DNA from: Prevotella sp. | Lineage (GTDB): Bacteria; Bacteroidota; Bacteroidia; Bacteroidales; Bacteroidaceae | Reading direction: 5' to 3' | Length of the DNA: 64,000 nucleotides | Assembly (NCBI GenBank): GCA_017455845.1 | Contig: JAFSYY010000032.1 | Location: 1-64,000, forward strand | In this document: positions 24,109 to 31,241 of the stretch, in pieces | How the letters are laid out: each line of letters begins with the position of its first letter | Position numbering within the stretch: the first letter of the stretch is position 1 | Translations under genes and position numbers: made by a program | The notes under the pieces: model-generated | What the model saw: the letters and a program-made list of their open reading frames with translations, nothing else | What the model was told of the DNA's origin: nothing | The model's database searches: none

Positions 24109-26172
24109 TTAGATCTTCGGTTCCAGGATCAGGCCTTCCTGCCACTCCAGGTTGACAGAGGTGCCCAGTTCGATGCCGGGGCTTGTCAGGTCGGGCACAC
24201 CATTGGTGGCACCGCCGAGGCCTTCGGGGTTGTTGGGGGCATCGGGATATTTGCCGGTCTCGGGGTCGGGGGTCACGGGCAGGTCTACCTCGCCGTCACC
24301 GTCGATGTCCCAGCCTGGTCCGCCGTGGTCGGGGTCGGTGATGAAGGTGTCGTCATTGCCGTCGCCGTCGATGTCGTAGGGGTCGGGCTCGCCGTCGCCG
24401 TCGGTGTCTACGCCGGTGGGCTCGCCGGTGTCAGGATCCTTTACATACACATCGGGGATGCCGTTGCCGTCGCGGTCAACGGTGGTGCCGCCGTTCTTGA
24501 TGGTCACGGTCAGTTTGGTCACGTGGTCCTGCATCACGATTTTGTCCAGTGTGCCCGATACATAGTTGGCGGCTGTCTGCGGGTCGAGTTGCACGGCCAG
24601 GTAGAAGGTGCCGCCCTTGGGGATGATGCCGTCGAAGCCCATGAAGTCCTCGCAGTTGTTCACCAGTTCCAGGGCGGCATGTACCACCTGGTTGCTCTTC
24701 GTCTCCAGGGCCAGGGTCTGGTTGGCCGACGTGGTGTAGTTGGGCTTGGCGATGATGTTGCCGGCCATCTCACGGTCATAGATAGCCATGTTCTCGTCGC
24801 CCTTTGAGGCGAAGTTATAGCCCACGCTGTTCTGGCCACCGAAGAGAACGCCCTTCAGGGTGAAGCCTGCGGCCACGTTGACTTCCTTGCCCTTGCCGTC
24901 GTAGAACACGACGCTGCCTTCCTCGCCCATCTTGATCTTTGTCTCGATGCGGCCTACGCCATATTCGGCGGCATTGCGCAGGGCGATAGACCGTGTGCCG
25001 GCCTCCACCTCGTCGTAGGCACCGCTGTAGATGCCGTTGATCACGCCTTCCCAGTTGCCGGCATCATCATAGAGGTCTGACTTCTTCTCCGTGGCGGCCT
25101 TCAGCGGGGTGCTGGTGAAATACCACAGGGAGGCGGGATATACATAGTCGGTAATCTTCAGTTTGAAGTTCTTCGTATAGTTGGCCGACACGTCGTTGAA
25201 GATGTTCGATGCGGCGTTCCAGCGCACGCGGGCGGCACCGTCGGGCAGGCCGATATTGCCGGGATAGCCGGTGTATTCGCTCTTCAGTTCTACGGGTTCG
25301 CCGTTGAGGGGTGACGACTGGCATGCGCTCTCAATCTTGGCTCTGATGGCTTCGGCCAGAGGATGGGCAGCGTCGGTAGACTTGATGGCGTCCATCGAGA
25401 AATAGAGTTTGCTCAAGATTACGGCCAGCGTGTTCGACGACGAGGTGGTCAGGCCGATGAAGTTCTTGTACAGTGTGGCCAGGATGACGTTGTCAGTGGT
25501 CTTCCACTTGCTGTTGGCTGTAGACTCACCCGAGATGCTGAGGTTGGCCAGTTCGGTCAAGAACTTTACAATCTGCTGACCCGTGGCATCGCCGGCCTGT
25601 GCTTCCGTGCTGGTGTTGATCTGAACGGGCGAGAACAGGATGTCGGCAGGGGTGTTGAACTCCTCGTTGGTGAGGCCTTTCACTGCCAGCGAGCCAAACT
25701 TAAACTTGTCGGCCATCGTCTCGATGGCGGTCTCCGTGGCATTGTCGACGGCCTTGCCGTAGAACAGGAAATACTTCGTGCCTACGGGAACAAACTGGTC
25801 GCTGTACACCTTGTAGTTCACCTGTCCGGGGCTGCTCAGCGCGTTGATGGCACTCAGCCTGAGAATGTCGGAGAGTTTGGCGGATGTCCTGCCGGGCTCT
25901 TCGCTGAAGGGTATGAGACGGATGTTGTCGATGCCGCGGAACTGGTCTACGTTGCCCTCGTTCTGCGTCACCTCGTTGCTCTGGCGTGTCGTGCCCACCA
26001 CCGTGCGGGGGATGGAAACAACAAACTCTGACTTCACACCGGCCTTGCCATTGTCATCGTAGACCACCTGCTGTTCGGTGGCCACATCGTCGGACGATGA
26101 GCAGGCCGTGAATGTTCCTGTGCCTGTAATGGCGATGGCCATCATCGAGGCGATTGTCTTAATCTTTTTCAT
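24109..26172 (-). CDS. Major-fimbrillin-like lipoprotein with a Ca-binding-type insert (687 aa)
   Basis: A fimbrillin paralogue with lipobox TGTFTACSS, the TR site (VVGTTRQSNEV) and the conserved YPGNIGLPDGAARVRW block. Just before the final strand region (IELGTSVNLEWQEGLILEP) it carries an insert of about 95 residues rich in DxDGDGxxD motifs: DRDGNGIPD, DTDGDGEPDPYD, DIDGDGNDD, DIDGDGEVD. This pattern matches thrombospondin type 3/dockerin-like calcium-binding loops. The other paralogues lack it. The insert sits close to the predicted donor strand, so calcium might stabilise or stiffen subunit contacts; that is inference. The gene is followed by its paralogue after 32 nt and preceded by a 7-bp repeat spacer. 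Confidence 0.82.
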   Translation of the reverse strand: MKKIKTIASMMAIAITGTGTFTACSSSDDVATEQQVVYDDNGKAGVKSEFVVSIPRTVVGTTRQSNEVTQNEGNVDQFRGIDNIRLIPFSEEPGRTSAKLSDILRLSAINALSSPGQVNYKVYSDQFVPVGTKYFLFYGKAVDNATETAIETMADKFKFGSLAVKGLTNEEFNTPADILFSPVQINTSTEAQAGDATGQQIVKFLTELANLSISGESTANSKWKTTDNVILATLYKNFIGLTTSSSNTLAVILSKLYFSMDAIKSTDAAHPLAEAIRAKIESACQSSPLNGEPVELKSEYTGYPGNIGLPDGAARVRWNAASNIFNDVSANYTKNFKLKITDYVYPASLWYFTSTPLKAATEKKSDLYDDAGNWEGVINGIYSGAYDEVEAGTRSIALRNAAEYGVGRIETKIKMGEEGSVVFYDGKGKEVNVAAGFTLKGVLFGGQNSVGYNFASKGDENMAIYDREMAGNIIAKPNYTTSANQTLALETKSNQVVHAALELVNNCEDFMGFDGIIPKGGTFYLAVQLDPQTAANYVSGTLDKIVMQDHVTKLTVTIKNGGTTVDRDGNGIPDVYVKDPDTGEPTGVDTDGDGEPDPYDIDGDGNDDTFITDPDHGGPGWDIDGDGEVDLPVTPDPETGKYPDAPNNPEGLGGATNGVPDLTSPGIELGTSVNLEWQEGLILEPKI

Positions 26173-26204
26173 GTCTGATAATATAATTGTTTTAATTCAT
26201 AATT

Positions 26205-26268
26205 ATCACTTATCAATTCTCAATTCTCAATTTTCAATTCTCAATTCTTATCAATTCTCAATTCTCTA
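26205..26268. repeat. 7-bp repeat array (TCAATTY) between fimbrillin genes
   Basis: A run of TCAATTC/TCAATTT units, with one or two longer steps, occupies most of the 93-nt gap between the fimbrillin genes at 26266-28185 and 24109-26172. It belongs to the same unit family as the arrays at 19.9, 28.2, 41.9 and 57.6 kb. Confidence 0.7.
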
Positions 26269-28185
26269 CAGTGGTATCTCCGGATACCACAGCCCCTCTT
26301 CCCAGTTCAGGTCGATGCTCATGCCCACCGTGGGGCGTGGTATCTCCAAGTTGGGCAGCCCGTAGGTGGCGTTGGCCAGGCTGTTGATGGTGATATACAC
26401 CGTGGTATAGTGGTCTTTGCAGAAGATCTGGTTCAGGCTCTCACTGTAGTTCCTGCCGTCGTGCGGGGTCATGTTGGCCACCAGGTAGAAGGTGGCACCG
26501 GTCACTATCTGGCCGTCGGCTCCCTGGAAGGCGGGGCCGTTGTTCACCAGTTCCAGGGCGATGAGGATGGTAGCATCGGCCGCCGTGCCCAGGCCCAGGA
26601 TATAGTCGGGCTCGGAGAAGAAGTGCTGTCGCAGGTCTTGGGGGCCGTTGTTCATGTCGGTGTCGTAGATGGCAAAGGGCGTGCTGGTCATCACCGGCTG
26701 GAAGTTGTAGTCCACCTCGCGCTGGCTGCCCACCACATAGCCTTTGAGTGTCAACATGCCGTTGCTGACGTTCACCACCTTGCCATGGGCGTCAAGGATA
26801 TTGCCCTCGGTACCTATGCGGCTGCGCAGGGCCAGGCGTCCCACGGCATACTGTACCTGTTGCACCATGGCTACCGAGTGGGTGGTGGCCCTGACGGTCT
26901 TGCCGGCATCGGCATAGCCCTCCTCTATCAGTTCCTGCCAGTTCTTGTAGGGCGTGTCAGTGGACGACGTGCCGTCGTCGGGCGTTGTGCCGCCTGTCGT
27001 AGCCTCGGGTGTGGTGATTACCAACTCTTCCGAGGCGAGGATGTCTGAGAAGACCTGATACTGCAGGTTCATGGGGTACACATAGTCGTTGACCGATGTC
27101 ACGTTGAGGTCGTTGCCATATTCCTGCTTGTCGGGCACCTCGAAGCACTGCCTGTCGCCGTTCCAGCGGATGCGGGCGGCACCGGCGGGCAGGTGGATGT
27201 CGGCGGGGAAGCCTTGGTACTCTTCCTTCAGCGTGACCTGGTCGCTGGCGGGGTCAGGGGTCTCGGTGCACCAGCCGGCAATCTTCGCCGTGACGGCCTC
27301 GGCCAGTTCCTTGCCCTGTTCGTCGGGGCCTTCCTGGTTCACCAGTTTGTTGATATAGCCCACCATCCGCTGCACGTTATACGATGACAGCGTGGTCAGG
27401 GCCTGCATCTTCTGCCACGCCTCGTTGATATAGAGGTTGTTGGCCGTTGACAGGCGGTCGTTGGGGGCGGCCGCGTCGGCGGTGGTGCTCATCAGGTCGT
27501 TGAGCAGGGCGAGCAGGGCATGACCGGCGCTGCTGCCGCCCAGCGCGTCGGCAGACGTGCATATCTGTACGGGACGGAAGCGGATGCCGCCATTGCCGCT
27601 GTAGGTGCTGCGGTCCAGGCCCACGGCCTCGGTCGTGCCATAGCGCATGCGCTCCTCATGCGTCTGAGGGGTGTCGGCGGCACGGGCATAGAAGGCGAAG
27701 TGCGACGTGCCTATGGGTATGCTGATCTCCTGGCAGAGCGAGTAGTCTTCCTCGGTCACCGTCTCGTTATCCTCCTCGTCGGAGGTGTTGATGTCGATCA
27801 TATTACCCAGTTGGCTCGATGTAGCGGTAGGATATTGGTTGAAGCAGAGCAGGTGTACGTCGGCCAGGCCCCTGAACTCATCATCCTCGCCGTCGGCCTG
27901 TACTACCTCCGACGACATACGGGTCACCGTGCCTGTCTTGGTGTCCGGGCCTGCTGCACCGTTCCTCGTGCCTGTCTTGGTGTCCGTGTGGCCTGCTGCA
28001 CCGTTCCTCGTGCCCGCAATACGTTTGGGCAGCGAGAAGTTCAGTTGGGCTTCCACGGTCTGTACCGGTGCTTCATAGTCGGTGTCGTCGTGTGAGGCAC
28101 ACGCCGTCAGAAGCATCAGGAGTAATCCTAAGGCACAGAGGTACCCCCGTTTATCGTTCCTTTCTATCATTGTTTCAATTCTCAA
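26266..28185 (-). CDS. Major-fimbrillin-like lipoprotein with duplicated TR region (639 aa)
   Basis: A 639-residue paralogue of the pilus subunits, with LLTACASHDD as lipobox. Before the conserved site VTRMSSEVVQ there are two near-identical copies of a 14-15-residue segment (GTRNGAAGHTDTKT, GTRNGAAGPDTKT), each carrying its own Thr-Arg. The body has FRGLADVHLLCFNQ, FPADIHLPAGAARIRW and, near the end, PTVGMSIDLNWEEGLWYPEIPL, matching the 24109 and 31242 genes. The residue pattern NLNWEEGLW/NLEWQEGLI/DLSWSTGLS at the C-terminus is likely the donor strand. It follows the FimB/Mfa2-like gene by 52 nt of TCAATT repeats. Confidence 0.82.
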   Translation of the reverse strand: MRIETMIERNDKRGYLCALGLLLMLLTACASHDDTDYEAPVQTVEAQLNFSLPKRIAGTRNGAAGHTDTKTGTRNGAAGPDTKTGTVTRMSSEVVQADGEDDEFRGLADVHLLCFNQYPTATSSQLGNMIDINTSDEEDNETVTEEDYSLCQEISIPIGTSHFAFYARAADTPQTHEERMRYGTTEAVGLDRSTYSGNGGIRFRPVQICTSADALGGSSAGHALLALLNDLMSTTADAAAPNDRLSTANNLYINEAWQKMQALTTLSSYNVQRMVGYINKLVNQEGPDEQGKELAEAVTAKIAGWCTETPDPASDQVTLKEEYQGFPADIHLPAGAARIRWNGDRQCFEVPDKQEYGNDLNVTSVNDYVYPMNLQYQVFSDILASEELVITTPEATTGGTTPDDGTSSTDTPYKNWQELIEEGYADAGKTVRATTHSVAMVQQVQYAVGRLALRSRIGTEGNILDAHGKVVNVSNGMLTLKGYVVGSQREVDYNFQPVMTSTPFAIYDTDMNNGPQDLRQHFFSEPDYILGLGTAADATILIALELVNNGPAFQGADGQIVTGATFYLVANMTPHDGRNYSESLNQIFCKDHYTTVYITINSLANATYGLPNLEIPRPTVGMSIDLNWEEGLWYPEIPL

Positions 28186-28246
28186 TTCTCAATTCTCAAT
28201 TATCAATTCTAAATTTTCAATTCTCAATTCTCAATTTTCAACTCTC
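28168..28246. repeat. 7-bp repeat array (TCAATTC) upstream of a fimbrillin gene
   Basis: About ten TCAATTC/TCAATTT/TAAATTT units lie between the fimB-like stop and the next fimbrillin start. It marks the junction as one of many that carry this repeat family. Confidence 0.7.
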
Positions 28247-29494
28247 AATCTCCAGCCCTTCTTTCCAGTCGAGGGTCACCGAGGTGCTCACCTCAGAATT
28301 TAGTGTCACCACGCCGCCATGTTCGTCGAGCCAGCATTTGATAATCTTCAGTTGCCCGGCGCGTAGCGGTTCTTTGATGCGGAGGATGGTCTCCGTGATG
28401 CTGCCGTCGGGTAGTGGCACGTAGACGCGGTACTCCCAGAGAGCCTCCTCGCCCGCCTTGGCTATAAACGGCTCGGTGGTCTCAATGATGGTGCGGGTTT
28501 CCCCCGCCGTCTGGCCGCTCTCTGTTTGTCCGTGCCGGCGGGTTTCCCCCGCTGTCTGGCCGCTCTCTGTTTGTCCGTGCCGGCGGGTTTCCCCCGCCGT
28601 CTGGCCGCTCTCTGTTTGTCCGTGCCGGCGGGTTTCCCCCGCCGGTTTCCGTATCTCCGGCGAAGGGAATGTCACCGAGCAGAAAGCCCGTGTTGCCTCT
28701 CCCTTCACTGCTATCGGCGTGGTGCGTACTATCGGCGGCTGCGCCGAGTACTGGTAGGTGCTGTCGCAGATATTGAAGCCCGTGGCAAAGCCGGTGCTAT
28801 ATACCCTGATCTGGTCGGCGGTGCCGTGGCCCTTCGGGTCGAGGACCAGCGCGGCGGCGCAGTTGGCCATATACAGCCGCACGTCGAAACTCTGGCTAAC
28901 ATTGCCCAGCACCTCCATCGGCTGGCGGGCCGTGAAGAGGCCGGTGGTGTGGGAGTCTATCGTGTCGCGCTGCACCTGTCGTAGCATGGCCTTATGGCAT
29001 TTCTCGTCCGTGGCTATGCTCACCATGTTGTTGTCTGTCACGTTGGCCACGGCCAGGTGCATATAGTGGCGCATGGGCAGGTGCAGGGTGTAGGATGCCT
29101 GGTTGGCATCCATGATATGCTGGTCGTGATGGAGGCGTGTGGAGTCGCCCTGGGTGTCGTAGAACGAGAGGTCTACGTCGTGGGCGTAGTCGGTAAACAC
29201 CTCCGCGAGTTTTGTGCGCAGTGCGCTGCTCAGGTTCACGTCGGTGGTCGTTGTCAGTTGTGTCTGCAGTTCGGTGGTCATGTTCGTCACCAGCCGCAGT
29301 TCGTAGTTTAGTTCATAACTGCTGTCGCTGTCGGTGGGGCAGCCGCTCAGGTCGTCGTCGATGAGTGAGCATGATGAGGGTATGAGGAAAAATGAAATCA
29401 TGAAGACACACCTCGCTGCCGTCGACAGTCTGTTGCCGACGTTCTGTATTGCTTTTGTTATGTTGTTTCTTTTCTTCATCATTTCATTTTTCAT
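28238..29494 (-). CDS. FimB/Mfa2-like fimbrial anchor lipoprotein with hairpin-coded repeats
   Basis: A 418-residue lipoprotein with lipobox FFLIPSSCSLI followed by DDDLSGCP, the signature of the FimB/Mfa2 family. These proteins anchor type V pili in the outer membrane and limit their length. The family core continues with VDLSFYDTQGD, HLPMRHYMHLAVANV and, at the C-terminus, REPLRAGQLKIIKCWLD and VTLDWKEG. Between residues of about 283 and 330 a repeat AGETRRHGQTESGQT occurs three times plus a partial copy, inserted after FPSPEIRKP. Its DNA (28493-28646) consists of 45-bp units with the GCCGGCGGG/CCCGCCGG hairpin found also in the nif3 and RAYT genes. Removing the repeat leaves a normal family length. 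The start MKNEMMKK comes from 7-bp repeats. Confidence 0.82.
   Translation of the reverse strand: MKNEMMKKRNNITKAIQNVGNRLSTAARCVFMISFFLIPSSCSLIDDDLSGCPTDSDSSYELNYELRLVTNMTTELQTQLTTTTDVNLSSALRTKLAEVFTDYAHDVDLSFYDTQGDSTRLHHDQHIMDANQASYTLHLPMRHYMHLAVANVTDNNMVSIATDEKCHKAMLRQVQRDTIDSHTTGLFTARQPMEVLGNVSQSFDVRLYMANCAAALVLDPKGHGTADQIRVYSTGFATGFNICDSTYQYSAQPPIVRTTPIAVKGEATRAFCSVTFPSPEIRKPAGETRRHGQTESGQTAGETRRHGQTESGQTAGETRRHGQTESGQTAGETRTIIETTEPFIAKAGEEALWEYRVYVPLPDGSITETILRIKEPLRAGQLKIIKCWLDEHGGVVTLNSEVSTSVTLDWKEGLEIES
28493..28646. repeat. REP-like hairpin repeats, 45-bp units, inside the fimB-like gene
   Basis: Three full 45-bp units plus a partial one. Each contains CCGGCGGG, a TTTCC loop, then CCCGCCGG or a variant with one change, preceded by CCGTG. 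On the coding strand this reads CCGGCGGG-GGAAA-CCCGCCGGCAC. The last unit (28625-28645) has a complete 8-bp stem. As 45 is a multiple of 3, the frame stays open. Confidence 0.8.
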
Positions 29495-29517
29495 TTTTAT
29501 TGTTCATTGTTCATTTC

Positions 29518-31125
29518 TCATTCCTCATTTCTCATTTCTCCTTCCTCCTTCCACCAGTCATCCTTCAGTCTGCAAAGAGCCTGCGCTATGCAGTTCATGG
29601 TCTTACACTCGGTCACGCTGATGCTCTGTTCTTCCGGGCGGTATTGGTACTGCCAGGGTGTCACTATCAGCAGTCTGTCGTTCAGGCATTGCTCTATACG
29701 CTCTGCCGAGGGATGGTAAATGTCTGGCATCCCGTTGTCGAGGATCAGCACGATGGGCAGCCCTCTTTCCTGTGCCATGTCCATGATGGCCTGTTCGTCA
29801 GGTGCTATGCGTGCCGATACCAGTACGGCTCCTGCTTCTGCAGCCTTCAGGCATTGCTCTGTTTGTTCCGTGCGCCGGCTTTTGTCGCGTTGATGGCAGA
29901 CCACGGGCAGCAGTTTTCGCATTAGCAGTATCCTGTCGCCGTAGGTGTCGCAGTCAATCCATGCGTTGCGTCCTGCGTTGCCGTTCGTGCCTGCGTTGGC
30001 GTTCGTGCCTGCGTTGCCGTTCGTGCCTGCGTTGCCGTTCGTGCCTGCGTTGCCGTTCGTGCCTGCGTTGGCGTTCGTGCCTGCGTTGCCGTTCGTGCCT
30101 GCGTTGGCGTTCGTGCCTGTGTTGGCGTTCGTGCCTGCGTTGCCGTTCGTGCCTGCGTTGGCGTTCGTGCCGGCGTTGCCGTTCGTGCCTGCGTTGCCGT
30201 TCGTGCCGGCGGGTTTCCCCCGCCGGGCGTTGTCTGTTGTCAGCAGGCGGTCTTCCAGGTGTGCCAAGATTTCCGGCGTTACCTGCCATGGGCGACATTC
30301 GCGGAGCAGGTATTTGCGCAGGGCAGCAGTGCTCAGGGCGGTATCGATGCCGCCGCGCCGTGGCTGCAGTATGTCGCGGTGCGTGCTGCGGAGCAGCCGG
30401 CTGCGCGGGTTGTTGCGGATGTAAAGCCGCTGTTGCTGCAGTTGCCCTTTGTGTAGCGGCATCACGTCTACATAGCCCGTAGCAAAGAGCACCGGCCGGC
30501 CGCTGCCCGCCCGTGAGGGCACCTTGTACCCCTGCGCGGGCACCTTGTCTCCCTGCGCGGGCACCTTGTACCCCTGCGCGGGCACCTTGTCTCCCTGCGG
30601 GAAAACCGCAGGGCACGAACCCTGGTTGCCGTCCGTGCCGGCGGGTTTTCCCCGCCGGGTGCCGTCGCCCTGCTCTGTTATTTCCCAGTAGCGGCGGTTG
30701 CAGCCTTTCTTGAAGCCGGCTATGACCTGCCCCAGGTGGGCCTTGCGCCCGTTTGCGCTCACCAGCGGTGCATGCACCTCTATGATGAAGTGCAGATGCT
30801 CGGGCATGATGACATAGTCCTGTATCTCCACCATCTGGTAGTGTGTGCGGATGCTGTTCAGCAGTTCATGCTCCACCATCCGGCCTACGGCCGTCAGGTC
30901 CACGTGCGGCGCGCCCTCGCTGCCGTCCGGCAGGCGGGCGTCGCCCGCCACGCGCCCGAAGGGGCGCCCTGCGTCTTCAGCCGCCCGCAGTGTGATGTGA
31001 TACATGCCCGGCAGCGAGTAGTCGTTCTCCTGGCTGCGGCGTGTCATGCGGTGCGCGGTGGGCTTACGGGGCTTCTGGGGCTCTATGGGCTTCCAAGGCT
31101 CTGTAGGCTTCTGGGGCTCTGTCAT
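29518..31125 (-). CDS. RAYT-type transposase with repeat-rich linker and Rossmann-like C-terminus (535 aa)
   Basis: Y1 transposase-like features: MTRRSQENDYSLPGMYHIT at residue 27, the HxH metal site HLH at 110-112 (VIMPEHLHFIIEV), GQVIAGFKKGCNRRYW, and the catalytic Tyr motif YIRNNPRSRL. This is the RAYT group, known to process REP palindromes. A linker of four GDKVPAQ/GYKVPAQ units (21 bp) and about 14 GTNGNA/GTNANA units (18 bp) interrupts the protein. The C-terminal 140 residues (GAVLVSARIAPDEQ, GLPIVLILDNG, DRLLIVTPW) look like a DprA/SLOG-type Rossmann fold; this is a tentative reading. REP-like hairpins lie at 30206, 30593 and 30638 within the gene itself. It sits between a fimbrillin gene and the fimB-like gene, apparently inserted into the pilus locus. 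The N-terminal 26 residues are EPQKP-type repeats; M27 is a possible true start. Confidence 0.8.
   Translation of the reverse strand: MTEPQKPTEPWKPIEPQKPRKPTAHRMTRRSQENDYSLPGMYHITLRAAEDAGRPFGRVAGDARLPDGSEGAPHVDLTAVGRMVEHELLNSIRTHYQMVEIQDYVIMPEHLHFIIEVHAPLVSANGRKAHLGQVIAGFKKGCNRRYWEITEQGDGTRRGKPAGTDGNQGSCPAVFPQGDKVPAQGYKVPAQGDKVPAQGYKVPSRAGSGRPVLFATGYVDVMPLHKGQLQQQRLYIRNNPRSRLLRSTHRDILQPRRGGIDTALSTAALRKYLLRECRPWQVTPEILAHLEDRLLTTDNARRGKPAGTNGNAGTNGNAGTNANAGTNGNAGTNANTGTNANAGTNGNAGTNANAGTNGNAGTNGNAGTNGNAGTNANAGTNGNAGRNAWIDCDTYGDRILLMRKLLPVVCHQRDKSRRTEQTEQCLKAAEAGAVLVSARIAPDEQAIMDMAQERGLPIVLILDNGMPDIYHPSAERIEQCLNDRLLIVTPWQYQYRPEEQSISVTECKTMNCIAQALCRLKDDWWKEEGEMRNEE
29955..30205. repeat. 18-bp tandem repeat (about 14 units) in the transposase gene
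   Basis: Units of GTTCGTGCCTGCGTTGCC or GTTCGTGCCTGCGTTGGC, encoding GTNGNA or GTNANA on the minus strand. The array ends at the hairpin CCGGCGGG-TTTCC-CCCGCCGG (30206-30226). The two unit variants alternate irregularly, as expected from slippage or unequal crossing over. Confidence 0.9.
30206..30658. repeat. Three REP-like hairpins inside the transposase gene
   Basis: Hairpin 1: CCGGCGGG at 30206-30213, loop TTTCC, CCCGCCGG at 30219-30226. Hairpin 2: CCCTGCGG at 30593-30600, loop GAAAA, CCGCAGGG at 30606-30613, then CACG. Hairpin 3: CCGGCGGG at 30638-30645, loop TTTTC, CCCGCCGG at 30651-30658. Stem bases change in pairs while the loop stays GGAAA or GAAAA, or its complement. The 21-bp units at about 30513-30592 (CCTGCGCGGGCACCTTGT) look like a derived form of hairpin 2. 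Confidence 0.8.
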
Positions 31126-31194
31126 CTGTTAATGCTGAATAAAATTCAAAGAACGATTGCGCTTTCGCGCGTACATTATATTATTATATATATA

Positions 31195-31228
31195 GGTGCA
31201 GGGACGCAGGGTAGGGCGGCCCTGCACC
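31195..31228 (-). terminator. Hairpin after the 31242 fimbrillin gene (attenuator candidate)
   Basis: GGTGCAGGG (31195-31203) and CCCTGCACC (31220-31228) form a perfect 9-bp stem with a 16-nt GC-rich loop. On the minus strand it lies 14 nt after the fimbrillin stop and is followed by TATATATATAATA rather than a pure T run. It may reduce read-through from the first fimbrillin into the following genes, or protect the 3' end. Confidence 0.45.
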
Positions 31229-31241
31229 TTGAGAGAGGGGG

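Noticed and set aside
29955..30205. CRISPR array
   Set aside because: An 18-bp tandem repeat without spacers inside a coding sequence.
29945..30482. Open frames with FVPALP or CLRWRS repeats on the plus strand
   Set aside because: They are translations of the 18-bp repeat in other frames of the transposase gene.
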